64,000 nt of DNA from Sulfolobus tengchongensis (GTDB taxonomy: Archaea; Thermoproteota; Thermoprotei_A; Sulfolobales; Sulfolobaceae), in contig NZ_CP146016.1 of NCBI RefSeq assembly GCF_036967215.1, forward strand, positions 1,206,501-1,270,500, given 5' to 3'. The notes below the pieces were generated by a model. It searched no databases. It saw only the letters and a list, made by a program, of their open reading frames with translations, and was not told where the DNA came from. The position numbers and the translations under genes are program-made. Shown here piece after piece: positions 1 through 9,031 of the stretch (the stretch's first letter is position 1; each line of letters begins with the position of its first letter).

Positions 1-1119
1 GGCAGATTATTCTATCCTGGAATAGGCTTACTAGGCTCAGTGTTACCAATAGTTTTTACGGTTGTTTCAAGACCTTTGGGTGGATTTGTATTTGGATATA
101 TCGGCGATAGATATGGCAGGAGAACCAGCTTATTAGTTACAGTATTGGGATACTCTTTATCTATAGGTCTGACTGCCATATTACCCACATATGCTCAAAT
201 AGGGATTTTAGCTGCCATCTTACTATCCATCCTTAGGCTTGTTCAAGGTATTTTCATAGGAGGTGATGTATCGGGTAGCTTTACTATTGTTATGGAGAGT
301 ATTGATAAATATAGAGGGATCTTCTCGGGTATAATGCAAGCTGGAGTATTAGTAGGTTTTGTGGGCGTTGATTCCTTATTTACTTTTCTCGCTGCAACAA
401 CTAAAGCTGAGTTCATAACATTTTATTGGAGGTTAATCTTCGCCATTGGAGTCATACCAGCTATATTAGCAGTGTTAATAAGGTTTAAAATGACAGAACC
501 CAGTATATGGGCAAAGTTGAAGCATAGTGATAATCCTATAAAGGGTTTAAGGGAATTACCACAACCGTTTTTGGTAATGGTAGGTTTCTGGTTAGCAATA
601 TATGCAGGACCGCAACTAGTATCCACAATATTTGGTCAAGTGATGAAGTTACCTCCCTCATACTATGGTCCCTTAGTTTTATATATGAATTTAATAGGAA
701 TTCCGTCAATGATAATAGCAGGATTATTATCTGACTACATTGGAAGAAGAAGAATGGGTATAGTAGGTTCAATTATCGCAGCTATTGGAGCAATTATATT
801 TTATCACTATATTCCGTTACCAAATACGAATTTATTGTATATAACATTACTATTTGGGTTCTTAGTTAATTTGCCATCTGCAATTACCCCAGCCTTTTTA
901 TCGGAGAGATTCAAGACTTTTGCAAGAGCTATAGGAGTAGGTACTGCCTATAATGGTGCTTATATAATAGCTGGTTTCGCCCCAATATTTGTTTCTATCC
1001 TTTCCCAATACATGAGTGCATTTAGCGCTGCCACAATTATTTCAGTAGTTGGTTTCATTATAGCCCTAATAGGTCTCATTGCTGGTCCAGAAACGTACAA
1101 GCTAAGTCTAGAACAATGA
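1..1119 (+). CDS. MFS-family metabolite transporter (5' end outside window)
   Basis: The reading frame is open from base 1, so the first GTG at 40 is internal and roughly 70 N-terminal residues lie outside the window. The visible 372 residues are mostly hydrophobic helices. The loop 2-3 signature of the major facilitator superfamily is present (GYIGDRYGRR, codons 32-41 of the window), and a degenerate second copy, LLSDYIGRRR, begins the C-terminal half, as expected of the two-fold 12-helix fold. The overall pattern resembles the metabolite:H+ symporter subgroup, which imports organic acids or similar small solutes at the cytoplasmic membrane. The substrate cannot be told from sequence. The next gene starts 36 bp downstream with its own TATA box. 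Confidence 0.85.
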   Translation, partial: GRLFYPGIGLLGSVLPIVFTVVSRPLGGFVFGYIGDRYGRRTSLLVTVLGYSLSIGLTAILPTYAQIGILAAILLSILRLVQGIFIGGDVSGSFTIVMESIDKYRGIFSGIMQAGVLVGFVGVDSLFTFLAATTKAEFITFYWRLIFAIGVIPAILAVLIRFKMTEPSIWAKLKHSDNPIKGLRELPQPFLVMVGFWLAIYAGPQLVSTIFGQVMKLPPSYYGPLVLYMNLIGIPSMIIAGLLSDYIGRRRMGIVGSIIAAIGAIIFYHYIPLPNTNLLYITLLFGFLVNLPSAITPAFLSERFKTFARAIGVGTAYNGAYIIAGFAPIFVSILSQYMSAFSAATIISVVGFIIALIGLIAGPETYKLSLEQ

Positions 1120-1123
1120 AAAG

Positions 1124-1137
1124 TTATTATATTTTTT
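1124..1137 (+). promoter_or_regulatory. TATA box for the DLD-like gene
   Basis: An AT stretch TTATTATATTTTTT is centred about 26 bp before the ATG at 1156, the usual distance between an archaeal TATA box and the transcription start. This implies a leaderless mRNA for the downstream flavoprotein gene. Confidence 0.45.
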
Positions 1138-1155
1138 GATGTCTATATCCCCAAT

Positions 1156-2394
1156 ATGAAAGTAGCAGTTATAGGTTCTGGCCCTGCAGGTGTTTACGCT
1201 TCATTAGAATTAGCTAAGAATGGAGTTAATAAGGTAATACTAGTAGAAAAAGAAGAGAGATTAGGCGGTACTTGTGTGTTATATGGTTGTATACCCTCTA
1301 AGGCCATGTTACATCCAGTGCATCTACTTACCGAACTTGAAAAATTAGGTAAGAAGGTATCTTTCAATTTAGATGAATTAAGGAAATTTGGTCAAGAAGC
1401 TTTAACTAGATTATCTAAAGGAGTAGAGTATATGTTAGAGGACAATGGAATTGAAGTTGTACGAGGAGTAGCTTCTCTTAGATCTGGACTATTAAATGTT
1501 AATAATGAAACGCTTCAAGTAGATTACATAGTTTTAGCTACCGGCACGTTTAGAGAAAGGCTAAATGGAATAATATATTCAGAGGATTTACCTTATCTAA
1601 ATAGGGACTTCCAAAGCGTTATTCTGGTTGGAGGAGATGTCGGTGGAATAGAATTTGGATGGATGTTAAGAAAGCTTGGAAAAGAGGTTTTTCTGATCGA
1701 TAAACAGTCCACGTTGTTACCTTATTTAGATAGAGAAGTAAGTAACAACATAACTAATTACTTTGCAAAGATAGGGATTAAACTCTATTTAAATCGTTCA
1801 GTAAAGGAAATGAGAGAAAAGGAAGTTGTTTTGGATAATGGCGAAAAGCTAACTGCCGATGCAGTTTACATGACCTTTGGCAGGAAACCATCAATACAAG
1901 GATTTGAGGAGATCAACCATAACCCATATGTAATAGTTGATGAATATTTAAGAACTAGTGTAAATAACATATTTGCAGCAGGAGATATAATAGGGACCCA
2001 TACTGCACACGAGGCAATGTACGCTGGTAAAATAGCTGCCATTAACATATTAGGTGGTAAAAAAGTGTTTAATAAGGAAGGAATACCTAAAGTGGTTTAT
2101 ACTCACCCCACTATTGCGTATGTTGGAAATATGGATGGTAGGTGCATTAAATTAAGCCTGGCTGAGTTGGGGAGAGCGATTACAGAAAAGGAAACTGACG
2201 GTTTCCTTAAAGTTTGCGTTAAAGACGACAAAATTGTTGGTGCACAAGCATTTATGAAAGATGCGGAAGAAGTGATTTCCTTAATCTCTTTCCTAATTAG
2301 ATTTAACGTGAGGATTAATGAAATAAAAGACTACGTAGCGCCTCATCCTTCATATATTGAGGTAATTACTGAGTTACTAAGTAGATTACGGTAA
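1156..2394 (+). CDS. Dihydrolipoamide dehydrogenase-like flavoprotein disulfide reductase
   Basis: Class I pyridine nucleotide-disulfide oxidoreductase. The N-terminal FAD-binding GSGPAG is at residues 7-12. The redox-active disulfide follows as GGTCVLYGCIPSK (Cys40 and Cys45), the CxxxxC spacing of lipoamide dehydrogenase, glutathione reductase and mercuric reductase. A central NAD(P) motif (VGGDVGGIEFG) lies near residue 160, the FAD motif AAGDIIG near 275, and the C-terminal PHPSYIEVITE corresponds to the family's His-Glu active-site segment. At 412 residues it is shorter than typical lipoamide dehydrogenase (about 460). No lipoyl or 2-oxoacid dehydrogenase genes lie nearby, so the physiological disulfide substrate is open. 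Confidence 0.85.
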   Translation: MKVAVIGSGPAGVYASLELAKNGVNKVILVEKEERLGGTCVLYGCIPSKAMLHPVHLLTELEKLGKKVSFNLDELRKFGQEALTRLSKGVEYMLEDNGIEVVRGVASLRSGLLNVNNETLQVDYIVLATGTFRERLNGIIYSEDLPYLNRDFQSVILVGGDVGGIEFGWMLRKLGKEVFLIDKQSTLLPYLDREVSNNITNYFAKIGIKLYLNRSVKEMREKEVVLDNGEKLTADAVYMTFGRKPSIQGFEEINHNPYVIVDEYLRTSVNNIFAAGDIIGTHTAHEAMYAGKIAAINILGGKKVFNKEGIPKVVYTHPTIAYVGNMDGRCIKLSLAELGRAITEKETDGFLKVCVKDDKIVGAQAFMKDAEEVISLISFLIRFNVRINEIKDYVAPHPSYIEVITELLSRLR

Positions 2395-2599
2395 GTTTCC
2401 AGACAAACATGAGGAGAACATTAACGTATATAACAAACCCCTTCTTAATTACGTTCAACTTATATTTTTATGGTATGCAAGAATTGTCTAAGTCTTGGTT
2501 TAGCGTAATCTGAATATCTATCTCTTTATCTAGTATAATCTTATACTTTATAGTGTATGTTCGTCTCTTTAGTGTATTACCACAATTGAATAAAGAAGA

Positions 2600-2612
2600 G
2601 AATAAATACATG
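2600..2612 (+). promoter_or_regulatory. TATA box for the BluB-like gene
   Basis: The sequence GAGAATAAATACA is centred about 26 bp upstream of the ATG at 2632, consistent with a leaderless transcript. The rest of the 2395-2631 spacer shows no gene. Confidence 0.35.
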
Positions 2613-2631
2613 TGGACAGTCTATCCAGAAT

Positions 2632-3315
2632 ATGAATGTTTATGAGGCAATAAGAAAGAGAAGGGATATAAGATCTTATTATAGGCCGGATCCGATTCCA
2701 GATGATATCTTAGCTAAGCTTTTAGCAGCAGCTCATTTAGCCCCTTCAGTTGGTTATTCTCAACCTTGGGATTTCATTATAATTAAAGATTTAGAAACCA
2801 GAAGGAAAATAAAGGAGTTGGTAGAAGAAGAGAGAAATAGATTCACGAATTCCTTAGATCGAGAAAGAAAATCGTTATTTTCTAACATAAAGGTCGAAGC
2901 GATACTAGATACTCCGATAAATATAGCAGTAACATACGATCCAAATAGATTTGGACCTAACATTTTAGGTAGATCAACAATGCCAGAAACTTCATTATAT
3001 AGTGCTATACTTGCTGTGGGAAATCTATGGTTAGCAGCTACTGCAGAGGGTATTGGTGTTGGTTTTGTCTCATTCTTTAGTAAGGAAAAGGTTAAGGAAA
3101 TATTGAAGATACCTAAAGAAATTGAGTTGGTAGCATATTTAACATTAGGTTATGTAAAGGAGTTCCCCAAGATACCGGAATTAGAGGAGAAAGGATGGAA
3201 TAAAAGGTTGAAACTATCCTCATTGGTTTTTGAAAATAGTTATGGCAAAAGTCCTTCTGAAGACTTCAAAAAACTACTGGATAAGGTTCTGGAGCAATTG
3301 CTTAACATGACTTAA
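2632..3315 (+). CDS. bluB: Nitroreductase-fold BluB-like protein (5,6-dimethylbenzimidazole synthase family)
   Basis: FMN-dependent nitroreductase fold of 227 residues. The N-terminal [14 protein letters not shown] and the [14 protein letters not shown] segment are the usual nitroreductase FMN contacts. The middle, with [20 protein letters not shown] followed by an [10 protein letters not shown] segment, closely follows the BluB pattern (known family feature: D/T-M-PE, then NLWLAARAEGIGVGWVS). BluB cleaves reduced FMN with oxygen to make the lower ligand of cobalamin. No other cobalamin gene is visible here, so the role could also be another flavin-dependent reduction. The start is the ATG downstream of a TATA-like box. 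Confidence 0.7.
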   Translation: MNVYEAIRKRRDIRSYYRPDPIPDDILAKLLAAAHLAPSVGYSQPWDFIIIKDLETRRKIKELVEEERNRFTNSLDRERKSLFSNIKVEAILDTPINIAVTYDPNRFGPNILGRSTMPETSLYSAILAVGNLWLAATAEGIGVGFVSFFSKEKVKEILKIPKEIELVAYLTLGYVKEFPKIPELEEKGWNKRLKLSSLVFENSYGKSPSEDFKKLLDKVLEQLLNMT

Positions 3316-3406
3316 TTTTTAAGTTAATATGTAAAGTTATGCTAAATTTTTATTGTGGAGAAATAAAGATACTGAAATTAACACTAATTCCAAAAATTTC
3401 CATAAA

Positions 3407-3967
3407 TTATTTAGTATTCTCGAATTTTGCCTTAACTCTTAGTGTATTGCCTACTTTTACTATATCATAATTAATTTGTAGATTATTACAAATTCTAGTA
3501 ACCGTTATTTGATTTTCCGATATGAATCTGATGTTTGGCTTACTACATAAGTTTACATCAAAATACTGTGAAAGCACTTTATCAACTTCATTAATATCTC
3601 TTGCATTGAATTCTAGCTCAATCGAATTTCCTATTATTTTCGCAAAGGTCCCGTGTTGACTCGACATATACGCGGTTATCACACATATAATACTACCTAT
3701 TACATTAAGTGAAATTACTAGATAATGAAAAATATTGTCAAGTATATTAATCCTTACTATATAGAAAACATATGTTGTTATTATAGAAAGAAAAACTGAA
3801 TATACAATAGCTGAAATAACCGAAAGTCTATAGTTTGCTTTGAAATAATAACTTAATAGCAAACCGGTAAAAAATGGTCCTATTATTGGAACCCACCATA
3901 ATAAAAAAGGAAGCAAAAATACCGTCTTGCTTAATGTGAAAATTTTCAATGCGTTCTTAATTTTCAC
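3407..3967 (-). CDS. Hypothetical membrane protein with soluble C-terminal domain
   Basis: I do not recognise this 186-residue protein. Its first half holds about three transmembrane segments (residues about 12-40, 50-72 and 80-102). The second half (about 110-186) is soluble, beta-rich and charged, with cysteines at about 141 and 160. It lies 18 bp downstream of the 93-residue gene on the same strand and probably shares its transcript. Its function is unknown. Confidence 0.6.
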   Translation of the reverse strand: MKIKNALKIFTLSKTVFLLPFLLWWVPIIGPFFTGLLLSYYFKANYRLSVISAIVYSVFLSIITTYVFYIVRINILDNIFHYLVISLNVIGSIICVITAYMSSQHGTFAKIIGNSIELEFNARDINEVDKVLSQYFDVNLCSKPNIRFISENQITVTRICNNLQINYDIVKVGNTLRVKAKFENTK

Positions 3968-3985
3968 ATGCTACTTTATTAATTT

Positions 3986-4267
3986 TTATTTAAGTTCAAT
4001 CACGTTTCCATCCGTATCCTCAAAGTATAATATACCATCTTCTCCAATTATCACGTATCCGACTCTTCCTCTACACTTATAGGGAAATGCAAGTATACCT
4101 TTGGTTTTTAATCCAGAGATTGCATATACTGGTAGTAGAGAATCATCTATATTCAATGCGAGGCAATCAGGTATTAATTTGAACAATTCATTTAATAAGT
4201 CATTTAATAAATTTTCATACTCATCTCCCAAGCTTCTCAGTTTCCTAGCTTTCTCAAGCAGATCCAT
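3986..4267 (-). CDS. Small hypothetical protein
   Basis: A 93-residue protein that I cannot assign. It starts with a charged helix (residues about 1-30, possibly a coiled coil) and continues with a short alternating beta-type region containing a Cys (FPYKCRGRVGYVIIGEDG). It is the first gene of a likely two-gene minus-strand unit with the membrane protein that follows at 3967, and it is divergent from the ferritin/VIT1 gene. Confidence 0.6.
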   Translation of the reverse strand: MDLLEKARKLRSLGDEYENLLNDLLNELFKLIPDCLALNIDDSLLPVYAISGLKTKGILAFPYKCRGRVGYVIIGEDGILYFEDTDGNVIELK

Positions 4268-4392
4268 AATATGGAAATATCTTTATACATCTAAAAGTTT
4301 CTCCTTATACTTATAGTGACTTCTAATTAGGAATTACTATAAGTTAATCTTAAATTCTAGGATGCATAATAATATCGTATACGGTGAATGTT

Positions 4393-5442
4393 ATGGACAA
4401 GACTATACTAGAGAATTATAAGGAGGAACTTTTTGATCATGAGGTCTATAGTAGATTAGCTCAGATCGAAAAGGATGAGAAGTTAAGGAAAACGCTAATT
4501 AAATTAGCAGAAATGGAAGGTAAACATGCGGAATTTTGGAAGACAGTAGCGGAGAAAAGAGGCCTGAGAACAAAGAGAAAACTACCGATTTTGGATAAAA
4601 TCCGACTGTATTTTTATTTGACATTAAGAAGAGTATTAGGGCTAGATATGACAATAAAAGTACTTGAAAGCGGGGAAGAAGACGATGTGGAGAAATACCG
4701 GAAATTATCAGAAAAAGAGGATTTTACAGAAGAGGAGAGAAAGGAGTTAAAAAACATAATGGTTGATGAGATGGTACATGAAAAGGTCCTAGGTAACGTT
4801 GAAGCTAAAAGTATAGGGGATTTCGTCTATGGGATAAGCGACGGCTTGGTTGAGGTTTTAGCTGCAGTATCTGGTTTATCTGGAGCGATATCCTCACCGC
4901 TCTTCGTTGCATTAGGAGGACTAATAGTGGGTGCATCTGGAACTCTTTCAATGGCAATAGGCGCATATCTTTCCACAAAATCTGAAAAGGATGTAAAGGT
5001 TCAAGAAAGAAGAAAGTTAGAGTTGGAAAAAAGTATTGATCAAAACGCGGTTCAATTAAGATTAGTTAACTTCTTTACAGAACTTGGAGTTAACGTAAAC
5101 TTAGCTAAAAGAGTATCAACAAGTTTAGTTAATGTCGCTGAAGATATTCTATACCCAGAGGTAAGGGAAAATCCAATTAGAAGCGCTCTAATTACCGGAT
5201 TATCGTATATAACTGGTGCTATAATTCCTATAATACCGTATTTAATTGGTTTATCTGGAGTCGTTGGTTTAATATCGTCGTATATCGTGGCAGGAATTTC
5301 TACGCTAATAGTTGGCTCCATTATAGGGATATTAAGTGGGATAAGTCCAATTAAAAAAGGTGCTCAAATGACAACTTTAGCTCTATTGGCGGCTTTAGCT
5401 ACTCATGGATTAGGTTATTTGGCATCAACCTTTATCAAATGA
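4393..5442 (+). CDS. Membrane-bound ferritin (ferritin-like domain fused to VIT1/CCC1 transporter)
   Basis: The N-terminal 110 or so residues are a ferritin-like helical domain with carboxylates and an ExxxH-type metal motif (EMEGKHAEFW). From about residue 140 the sequence becomes a VIT1/CCC1 iron/manganese transporter (SIGDFVYGISDGLVEVLAAV, a glycine-rich pair of helices, then three more membrane segments). This is the erythrin-VIT1 or MbfA architecture, whose bacterial members export iron. I prefer the ATG at 4393 over the GTG at 4384 because GGTGA at 4383-4387 makes a good ribosome binding site five bases upstream. The role in iron detoxification is inferred from the family. Confidence 0.8.
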   Translation: MDKTILENYKEELFDHEVYSRLAQIEKDEKLRKTLIKLAEMEGKHAEFWKTVAEKRGLRTKRKLPILDKIRLYFYLTLRRVLGLDMTIKVLESGEEDDVEKYRKLSEKEDFTEEERKELKNIMVDEMVHEKVLGNVEAKSIGDFVYGISDGLVEVLAAVSGLSGAISSPLFVALGGLIVGASGTLSMAIGAYLSTKSEKDVKVQERRKLELEKSIDQNAVQLRLVNFFTELGVNVNLAKRVSTSLVNVAEDILYPEVRENPIRSALITGLSYITGAIIPIIPYLIGLSGVVGLISSYIVAGISTLIVGSIIGILSGISPIKKGAQMTTLALLAALATHGLGYLASTFIK

Positions 5443-5477
5443 GTGGTTTTAAATTTTATCTAATTATATTCTAACTA

Positions 5478-6473
5478 ATGCCCAGTTTATTTGGAAGGAA
5501 GGTCAAGGTCATACATCACATAGATCATTTGCATCCGATAATGAAATTAACAATAAAAACCATATTAGACTCATACTTGCCGGACATAGTAAAAGGTTAT
5601 GGTTTTAAATATGCCGATCCTAGATGGGGAGAACCTATCTTCATTCCATATGGATACTTAGATGGCGAATATAAGGACACCTTACAAGCGTTTAAAAAAG
5701 TAATGGAAGAAATTAATGATAGGAAAGATGACGGCTTGAATAAATTTAAAGAATGGTACCCTGATGTTAAATTCTTTGATATTTACAGATTTGTCCAATA
5801 CTCGGTTCCAGGAACCGAAGAGGGTTACACACCTGGTATTGCAGTTGATCCTCTGATGAATTATAATTACTTCAAGGATGGTATGGAAGAGGTAAAAAAT
5901 GAAATAATGGGTGATGTAGTAGTAGCAACTCCATCGTTATCTTCCTTTACTGAGTTTAAGTTTTATGATCCTATAATAAATAGGAGGAATGAAATAATAG
6001 ATGCTTATATCTGGCTAAATAGGACTTTTCATGAAAATTACGATAAAGATAAAATGTACGATGAGACTTTAGGTAGATATTATATGAATTTTATATTTAA
6101 TTTCTTGGAGGAATTTGGTAAAGGTAGACGATTAAGCGAAATAACTGAAGGAGAAGTTTTACTTATTCCAATGTTTGTATGGGGTAAAAATAAGACATTC
6201 GACAATATTAGTAATAATATAGTAGATACGTGGAAAAACTCAAAATTGTTTAAGGACTCAATGTTCCATGAAATTGATGCACTGCCAGTTATTCTTAATA
6301 AGCAGTATCTGAATTCTATAATAGAAAAATATTCTAACAAATTTAATAAAGTGATTCTAATAAGCGACAAAAAGCTGCCTCAAATTAACAAGTGTACAGA
6401 ATGTCCTTCTTCTTTAGGTAATCTAAAAATATTAAAAGAAGGTAATTTCTCTAAGATCTTTTTAGCAAAATGA
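5478..6473 (+). CDS. Hypothetical protein, 331 residues
   Basis: I do not recognise this protein. It has no signal peptide or membrane segment. The N-terminus is rich in histidine (VIHHIDHLHP, residues about 11-20), and a C-terminal CTECP pair (about residues 305-309) might bind metal. The middle is acidic and aromatic, alternating helices and strands. It starts 35 bp after the ferritin/VIT1 gene on the same strand and converges with DUF929, with only two bases between the stop codons. Confidence 0.6.
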   Translation: MPSLFGRKVKVIHHIDHLHPIMKLTIKTILDSYLPDIVKGYGFKYADPRWGEPIFIPYGYLDGEYKDTLQAFKKVMEEINDRKDDGLNKFKEWYPDVKFFDIYRFVQYSVPGTEEGYTPGIAVDPLMNYNYFKDGMEEVKNEIMGDVVVATPSLSSFTEFKFYDPIINRRNEIIDAYIWLNRTFHENYDKDKMYDETLGRYYMNFIFNFLEEFGKGRRLSEITEGEVLLIPMFVWGKNKTFDNISNNIVDTWKNSKLFKDSMFHEIDALPVILNKQYLNSIIEKYSNKFNKVILISDKKLPQINKCTECPSSLGNLKILKEGNFSKIFLAK

Positions 6474-6475
6474 CC

Positions 6476-7321
6476 CTATGACGATGCCTTAACTATTGTA
6501 TTTAATAATATGTTAGTTGCGTTAGTTATATTCTCATATGCAGAGGCATATTGGCCAGAAAGAGCGGGATTGTTCTTTAGAATCGCATTATATAATACTG
6601 TTGAATTTAGGCCAGCCAAGGTTTGAGGAGATATAGAATTTGGATATCCTAGATCTACCCAGGTTCCACCTGGTCCACTTATTATAATTATGGTTATTAT
6701 GTGAGGATACTTCCCATAATATGCCGGTGATGTACCAATCTGCGTATAGGTTTGATTCACTTCATAGTATACTACTAGGTTATAAACCCAGTTGGGTACC
6801 ATGCTTTTTAATTCCTGCAATCCGAAGGTAACATCATCAGTGTTTATAGGCGTTCCATTAGTTGTTTCATTTAAATATTGACCATATATGTAAATTGGAT
6901 GGAAGTATACATGTGAAGTTGGATACGGTGTGTAATTAAGGAATAATAGGCCGGGTATTGCGCTACCGAGATCACTTTCATATATTGAATAATGTGGAAC
7001 TACACTAACATTTCCAAAATGTCTGAGAGCCAAATACAGAGGCCATGAAGCAGTGGCTCCATTTGGACATCCGTACCAACTTATAAAGTATATCTCTACT
7101 GAGTTATTACCTACGTAGTTCGTATTGCTAACTTTATACACATTAAATAGTGGAGTATTGGCGTTAGCCGTAATTGTACCCGTTGATGGGTTATGATTAA
7201 TATAGGGAAATACTACCAATAGTACAATGACTACAATTAGAACCGCGAATGGAATATAAATTAATTTGTTCTCATTTTGTGTTGATTTTTTCTTATTTTT
7301 GTTTTGCTTACTCTTAGCCAT
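6476..7321 (-). CDS. DUF929 family membrane-anchored protein (thioredoxin-like fold)
   Basis: A Lys/Gln/Asn-rich cytoplasmic tail (residues 1-18) is followed by one transmembrane helix (about 20-41), then a large extracytoplasmic domain rich in Tyr, Asn and Thr. The EIYFISWYGCPNGATASWPL segment is the DUF929 hallmark and looks like a thioredoxin-type active-site loop reduced to one cysteine. DUF929 proteins are common in Sulfolobales and have no firm function; a role in extracellular redox or protein folding is only a guess from the fold. It lies just downstream of sfsA on the same strand. Confidence 0.8.
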   Translation of the reverse strand: MAKSKQNKNKKKSTQNENKLIYIPFAVLIVVIVLLVVFPYINHNPSTGTITANANTPLFNVYKVSNTNYVGNNSVEIYFISWYGCPNGATASWPLYLALRHFGNVSVVPHYSIYESDLGSAIPGLLFLNYTPYPTSHVYFHPIYIYGQYLNETTNGTPINTDDVTFGLQELKSMVPNWVYNLVVYYEVNQTYTQIGTSPAYYGKYPHIITIIIISGPGGTWVDLGYPNSISPQTLAGLNSTVLYNAILKNNPALSGQYASAYENITNATNILLNTIVKASS

Positions 7322-7339
7322 TGTATATACAGAGGAAGA

Positions 7340-8008
7340 TTAGATTAAATTTGTTTTGCAAAGTGGAATATCTTCAACGTATTCAATCTTATTTTCAACT
7401 AATCTAAAGGTCTTTATACTGACTTTCATTCCCTCCTTTAATGCGCTCCAAAATTCCATTGAGAACTTTGGGTCTGTTTCCTCATTGGGTAGAAAACACT
7501 TTGCGTCATCACGCATAACTAAAACCATAAGTAATGCGTTATATCCCTCCTTCTTTTTAATTAGTTCTCTTAATTCTTGTATATGTCTTCTTCCTCGTTT
7601 TGTTGGTGCATCAGGAAAGTACGCTATCTTATCTTTGACTAAAGTACATCCTTTTACTTCCACAAAGGTATTATCATATTTAAAGTCAATTCTACTGGAT
7701 CCCACTCTCACCTCCTTCTCATAACTACTAGGTAAAAATTTAGATGCAATTTGGTTATGCAGTCTACTATCCACTACTACATATCTTGAATTAGCATACG
7801 CTGCTGTTATTGAAAATCTAGTCTTAATGCCTTTTGTTTCCCTTATTAATACTTTATTTCCAGGATATATGAGCTCCCTTAATCTACCAGGATCATGAAG
7901 ATGCGCATATGTTACTTCTCCGTTAAAGATTATCTTTACTAAGAATCTATTTACTCTTTCTATAACATAAGCTTCATTTAGCTTTTCGGCAAACTCATAT
8001 ACTATCAT
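7340..8008 (-). CDS. sfsA: SfsA family DNA/RNA nuclease homologue
   Basis: The whole 222-residue protein matches Sfs[26 protein letters not shown], the nuclease-like core [37 protein letters not shown] and a closing [11 protein letters not shown]. The D...EVK arrangement resembles a PD-(D/E)XK nuclease centre. SfsA was named for an effect on maltose genes in E. coli, and later work assigns nucleic-acid cleavage to the family. The start is taken at the ATG at 8008; a TTG two codons upstream (8014) is possible. DUF929 follows 18 bp downstream. Confidence 0.9.
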   Translation of the reverse strand: MIVYEFAEKLNEAYVIERVNRFLVKIIFNGEVTYAHLHDPGRLRELIYPGNKVLIRETKGIKTRFSITAAYANSRYVVVDSRLHNQIASKFLPSSYEKEVRVGSSRIDFKYDNTFVEVKGCTLVKDKIAYFPDAPTKRGRRHIQELRELIKKKEGYNALLMVLVMRDDAKCFLPNEETDPKFSMEFWSALKEGMKVSIKTFRLVENKIEYVEDIPLCKTNLI

Positions 8009-8040
8009 ACTCAATTTTTTATTAACTAGTTTCTACTAAT

Positions 8041-8099
8041 AAAATGATGATGAGTTTGCCGAGTGTTGAATCTATGAAATGAATTCAATAACTGATAAA
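8041..8099 (+). ncRNA. Candidate C/D-box sRNA (2'-O-methylation guide)
   Basis: Box C is ATGATGA (8047-8053), followed by a 12-nt spacer and a D'-like TTGA (8066-8069). A weak C' (ATGAAATGA, 8074-8082) follows, then a D box CTGA (8092-8095). The first spacer, GTTTGCCGAGTG, is complementary to ACTCGGCAAAC, which from memory resembles a conserved archaeal 23S rRNA segment (not checked). The C' box is poor and D' is non-canonical, so confidence is moderate. Confidence 0.45.
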
Positions 8100-8431
8100 A
8101 TTTAGGACAAGCCTCGCCTTTTTTAAGGTGGGGGTAATGCTTTTATTTTTCAGAATAAATTTTTATAAACGCATATATGTGTCCTCCCAGATAGGGAGGA
8201 AATTACTACATATCCCCGAGTCCCAAAGAGGTGGGAGTGGAGGGTTTCTCTCACTGAGGGATAGGGGTAATGGGTTGAAGACCCAACCCGTGGTCTACCA
8301 CTGGATGAATGGAGCTGGGTGGGTAGTTTTACTACCCACTGGCTATGAAGTGATGAGGATGAAGGTGGTAAACCACAAACCTATGATCCGTCCTAATGAA
8401 ACCCTAATCCTTCAAGACGGGGAGGAGGTCA
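8100..8431 (+). mobile_element. Decayed IS200/IS605-type element (tnpB 3' end / guide-RNA end remnant)
   Basis: This roughly 330-bp segment is far more GC-rich than its flanks. It starts with a hairpin (CCTCGCCTT 8112-8120, loop TTTT, AAGGTGGGG 8125-8133) and ends with an imperfect hairpin followed by GGGGAGGAGGTCA (8419-8431). That end resembles the right end of archaeal TnpB elements, where tnpB's 3' end overlaps the guide RNA. An open frame of about 105 codons crosses it (8128-8445) but looks like low-complexity C-terminal debris, and no TnpB catalytic core is present. No TnpA gene, terminal inverted repeat or target duplication is seen, as expected of an IS200/IS605 derivative. Confidence 0.5.
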
Positions 8432-9031
8432 GTATGAAGGATTAAGGCATATCCTAATGTTTGATTCTTCTTCCAATTCCTGACAATCAAGTCTATACGA
8501 ATTTATGAATAAATTCTCTATTTTCTTTAGCTGTGGATCTATATAAGCTACTTTATATGCAGTCACCATATACCATATATTATTCTTATTCTGTATTATT
8601 ATTAATCTAGGTGCTATTTCAAACATCATTCTTCTTATATGGTCTGTGTTTGAACCAGTCCCACTGACCCTAAACTCTTTAACTACTACGTCTCCTTGAT
8701 TTCCCTCTATTTCGTAACCATCAACATAGATAGTTAAAAGCGCTCCTAACCTTAAAATAGTAGAGAATTCCTTAGGCTCTAATTCCATTTTATACTTAGT
8801 AATATATCTTAACCATCTTTCCCTTTTTCTGCCTCTACTTTTCATTTTTATTAAACCTTGTAAACTCATCGAACTCAATATATCGTTAATAGTAAAATTA
8901 ATGAAGTCTGCATCTCTGTAAATCTCTAAACCCTTACATTTAGTGTCGGTAATTGTTCCATTGCATAGATATGAGTATTCTTGTAGTGGTGGTATGAATA
9001 AATCTTCAATATTGATAATCTTTAACTTCAC
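8429..9031 (-). CDS. Hypothetical protein, 3' end probably truncated by the element
   Basis: I do not recognise this 200-residue soluble protein. It has charged alternating segments, a Cys-containing N-terminal part (LCNGTITDTKCKG) and no membrane segments. Its last codons run into the right end of the mobile-element remnant: the TGA stop is the complement of the terminal TCA of the element (8429-8431). The native C-terminus may therefore be missing and the gene may be decaying. Upstream of its start (9032-9503) there is no gene. Confidence 0.55.
   Translation of the reverse strand: MKLKIINIEDLFIPPLQEYSYLCNGTITDTKCKGLEIYRDADFINFTINDILSSMSLQGLIKMKSRGRKRERWLRYITKYKMELEPKEFSTILRLGALLTIYVDGYEIEGNQGDVVVKEFRVSGTGSNTDHIRRMMFEIAPRLIIIQNKNNIWYMVTAYKVAYIDPQLKKIENLFINSYRLDCQELEEESNIRICLNPSY

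Noticed and set aside
40-1119. GTG at base 40 as start of the MFS gene
   Set aside because: The frame is open to base 1 and the first transmembrane region is incomplete, so the gene continues outside the window.
8128-8445. 105-codon frame across the mobile-element remnant
   Set aside because: Low-complexity, high-GC sequence unlike neighbouring genes, no family match, and it spans hairpins typical of an element end, so it was not called as a gene.
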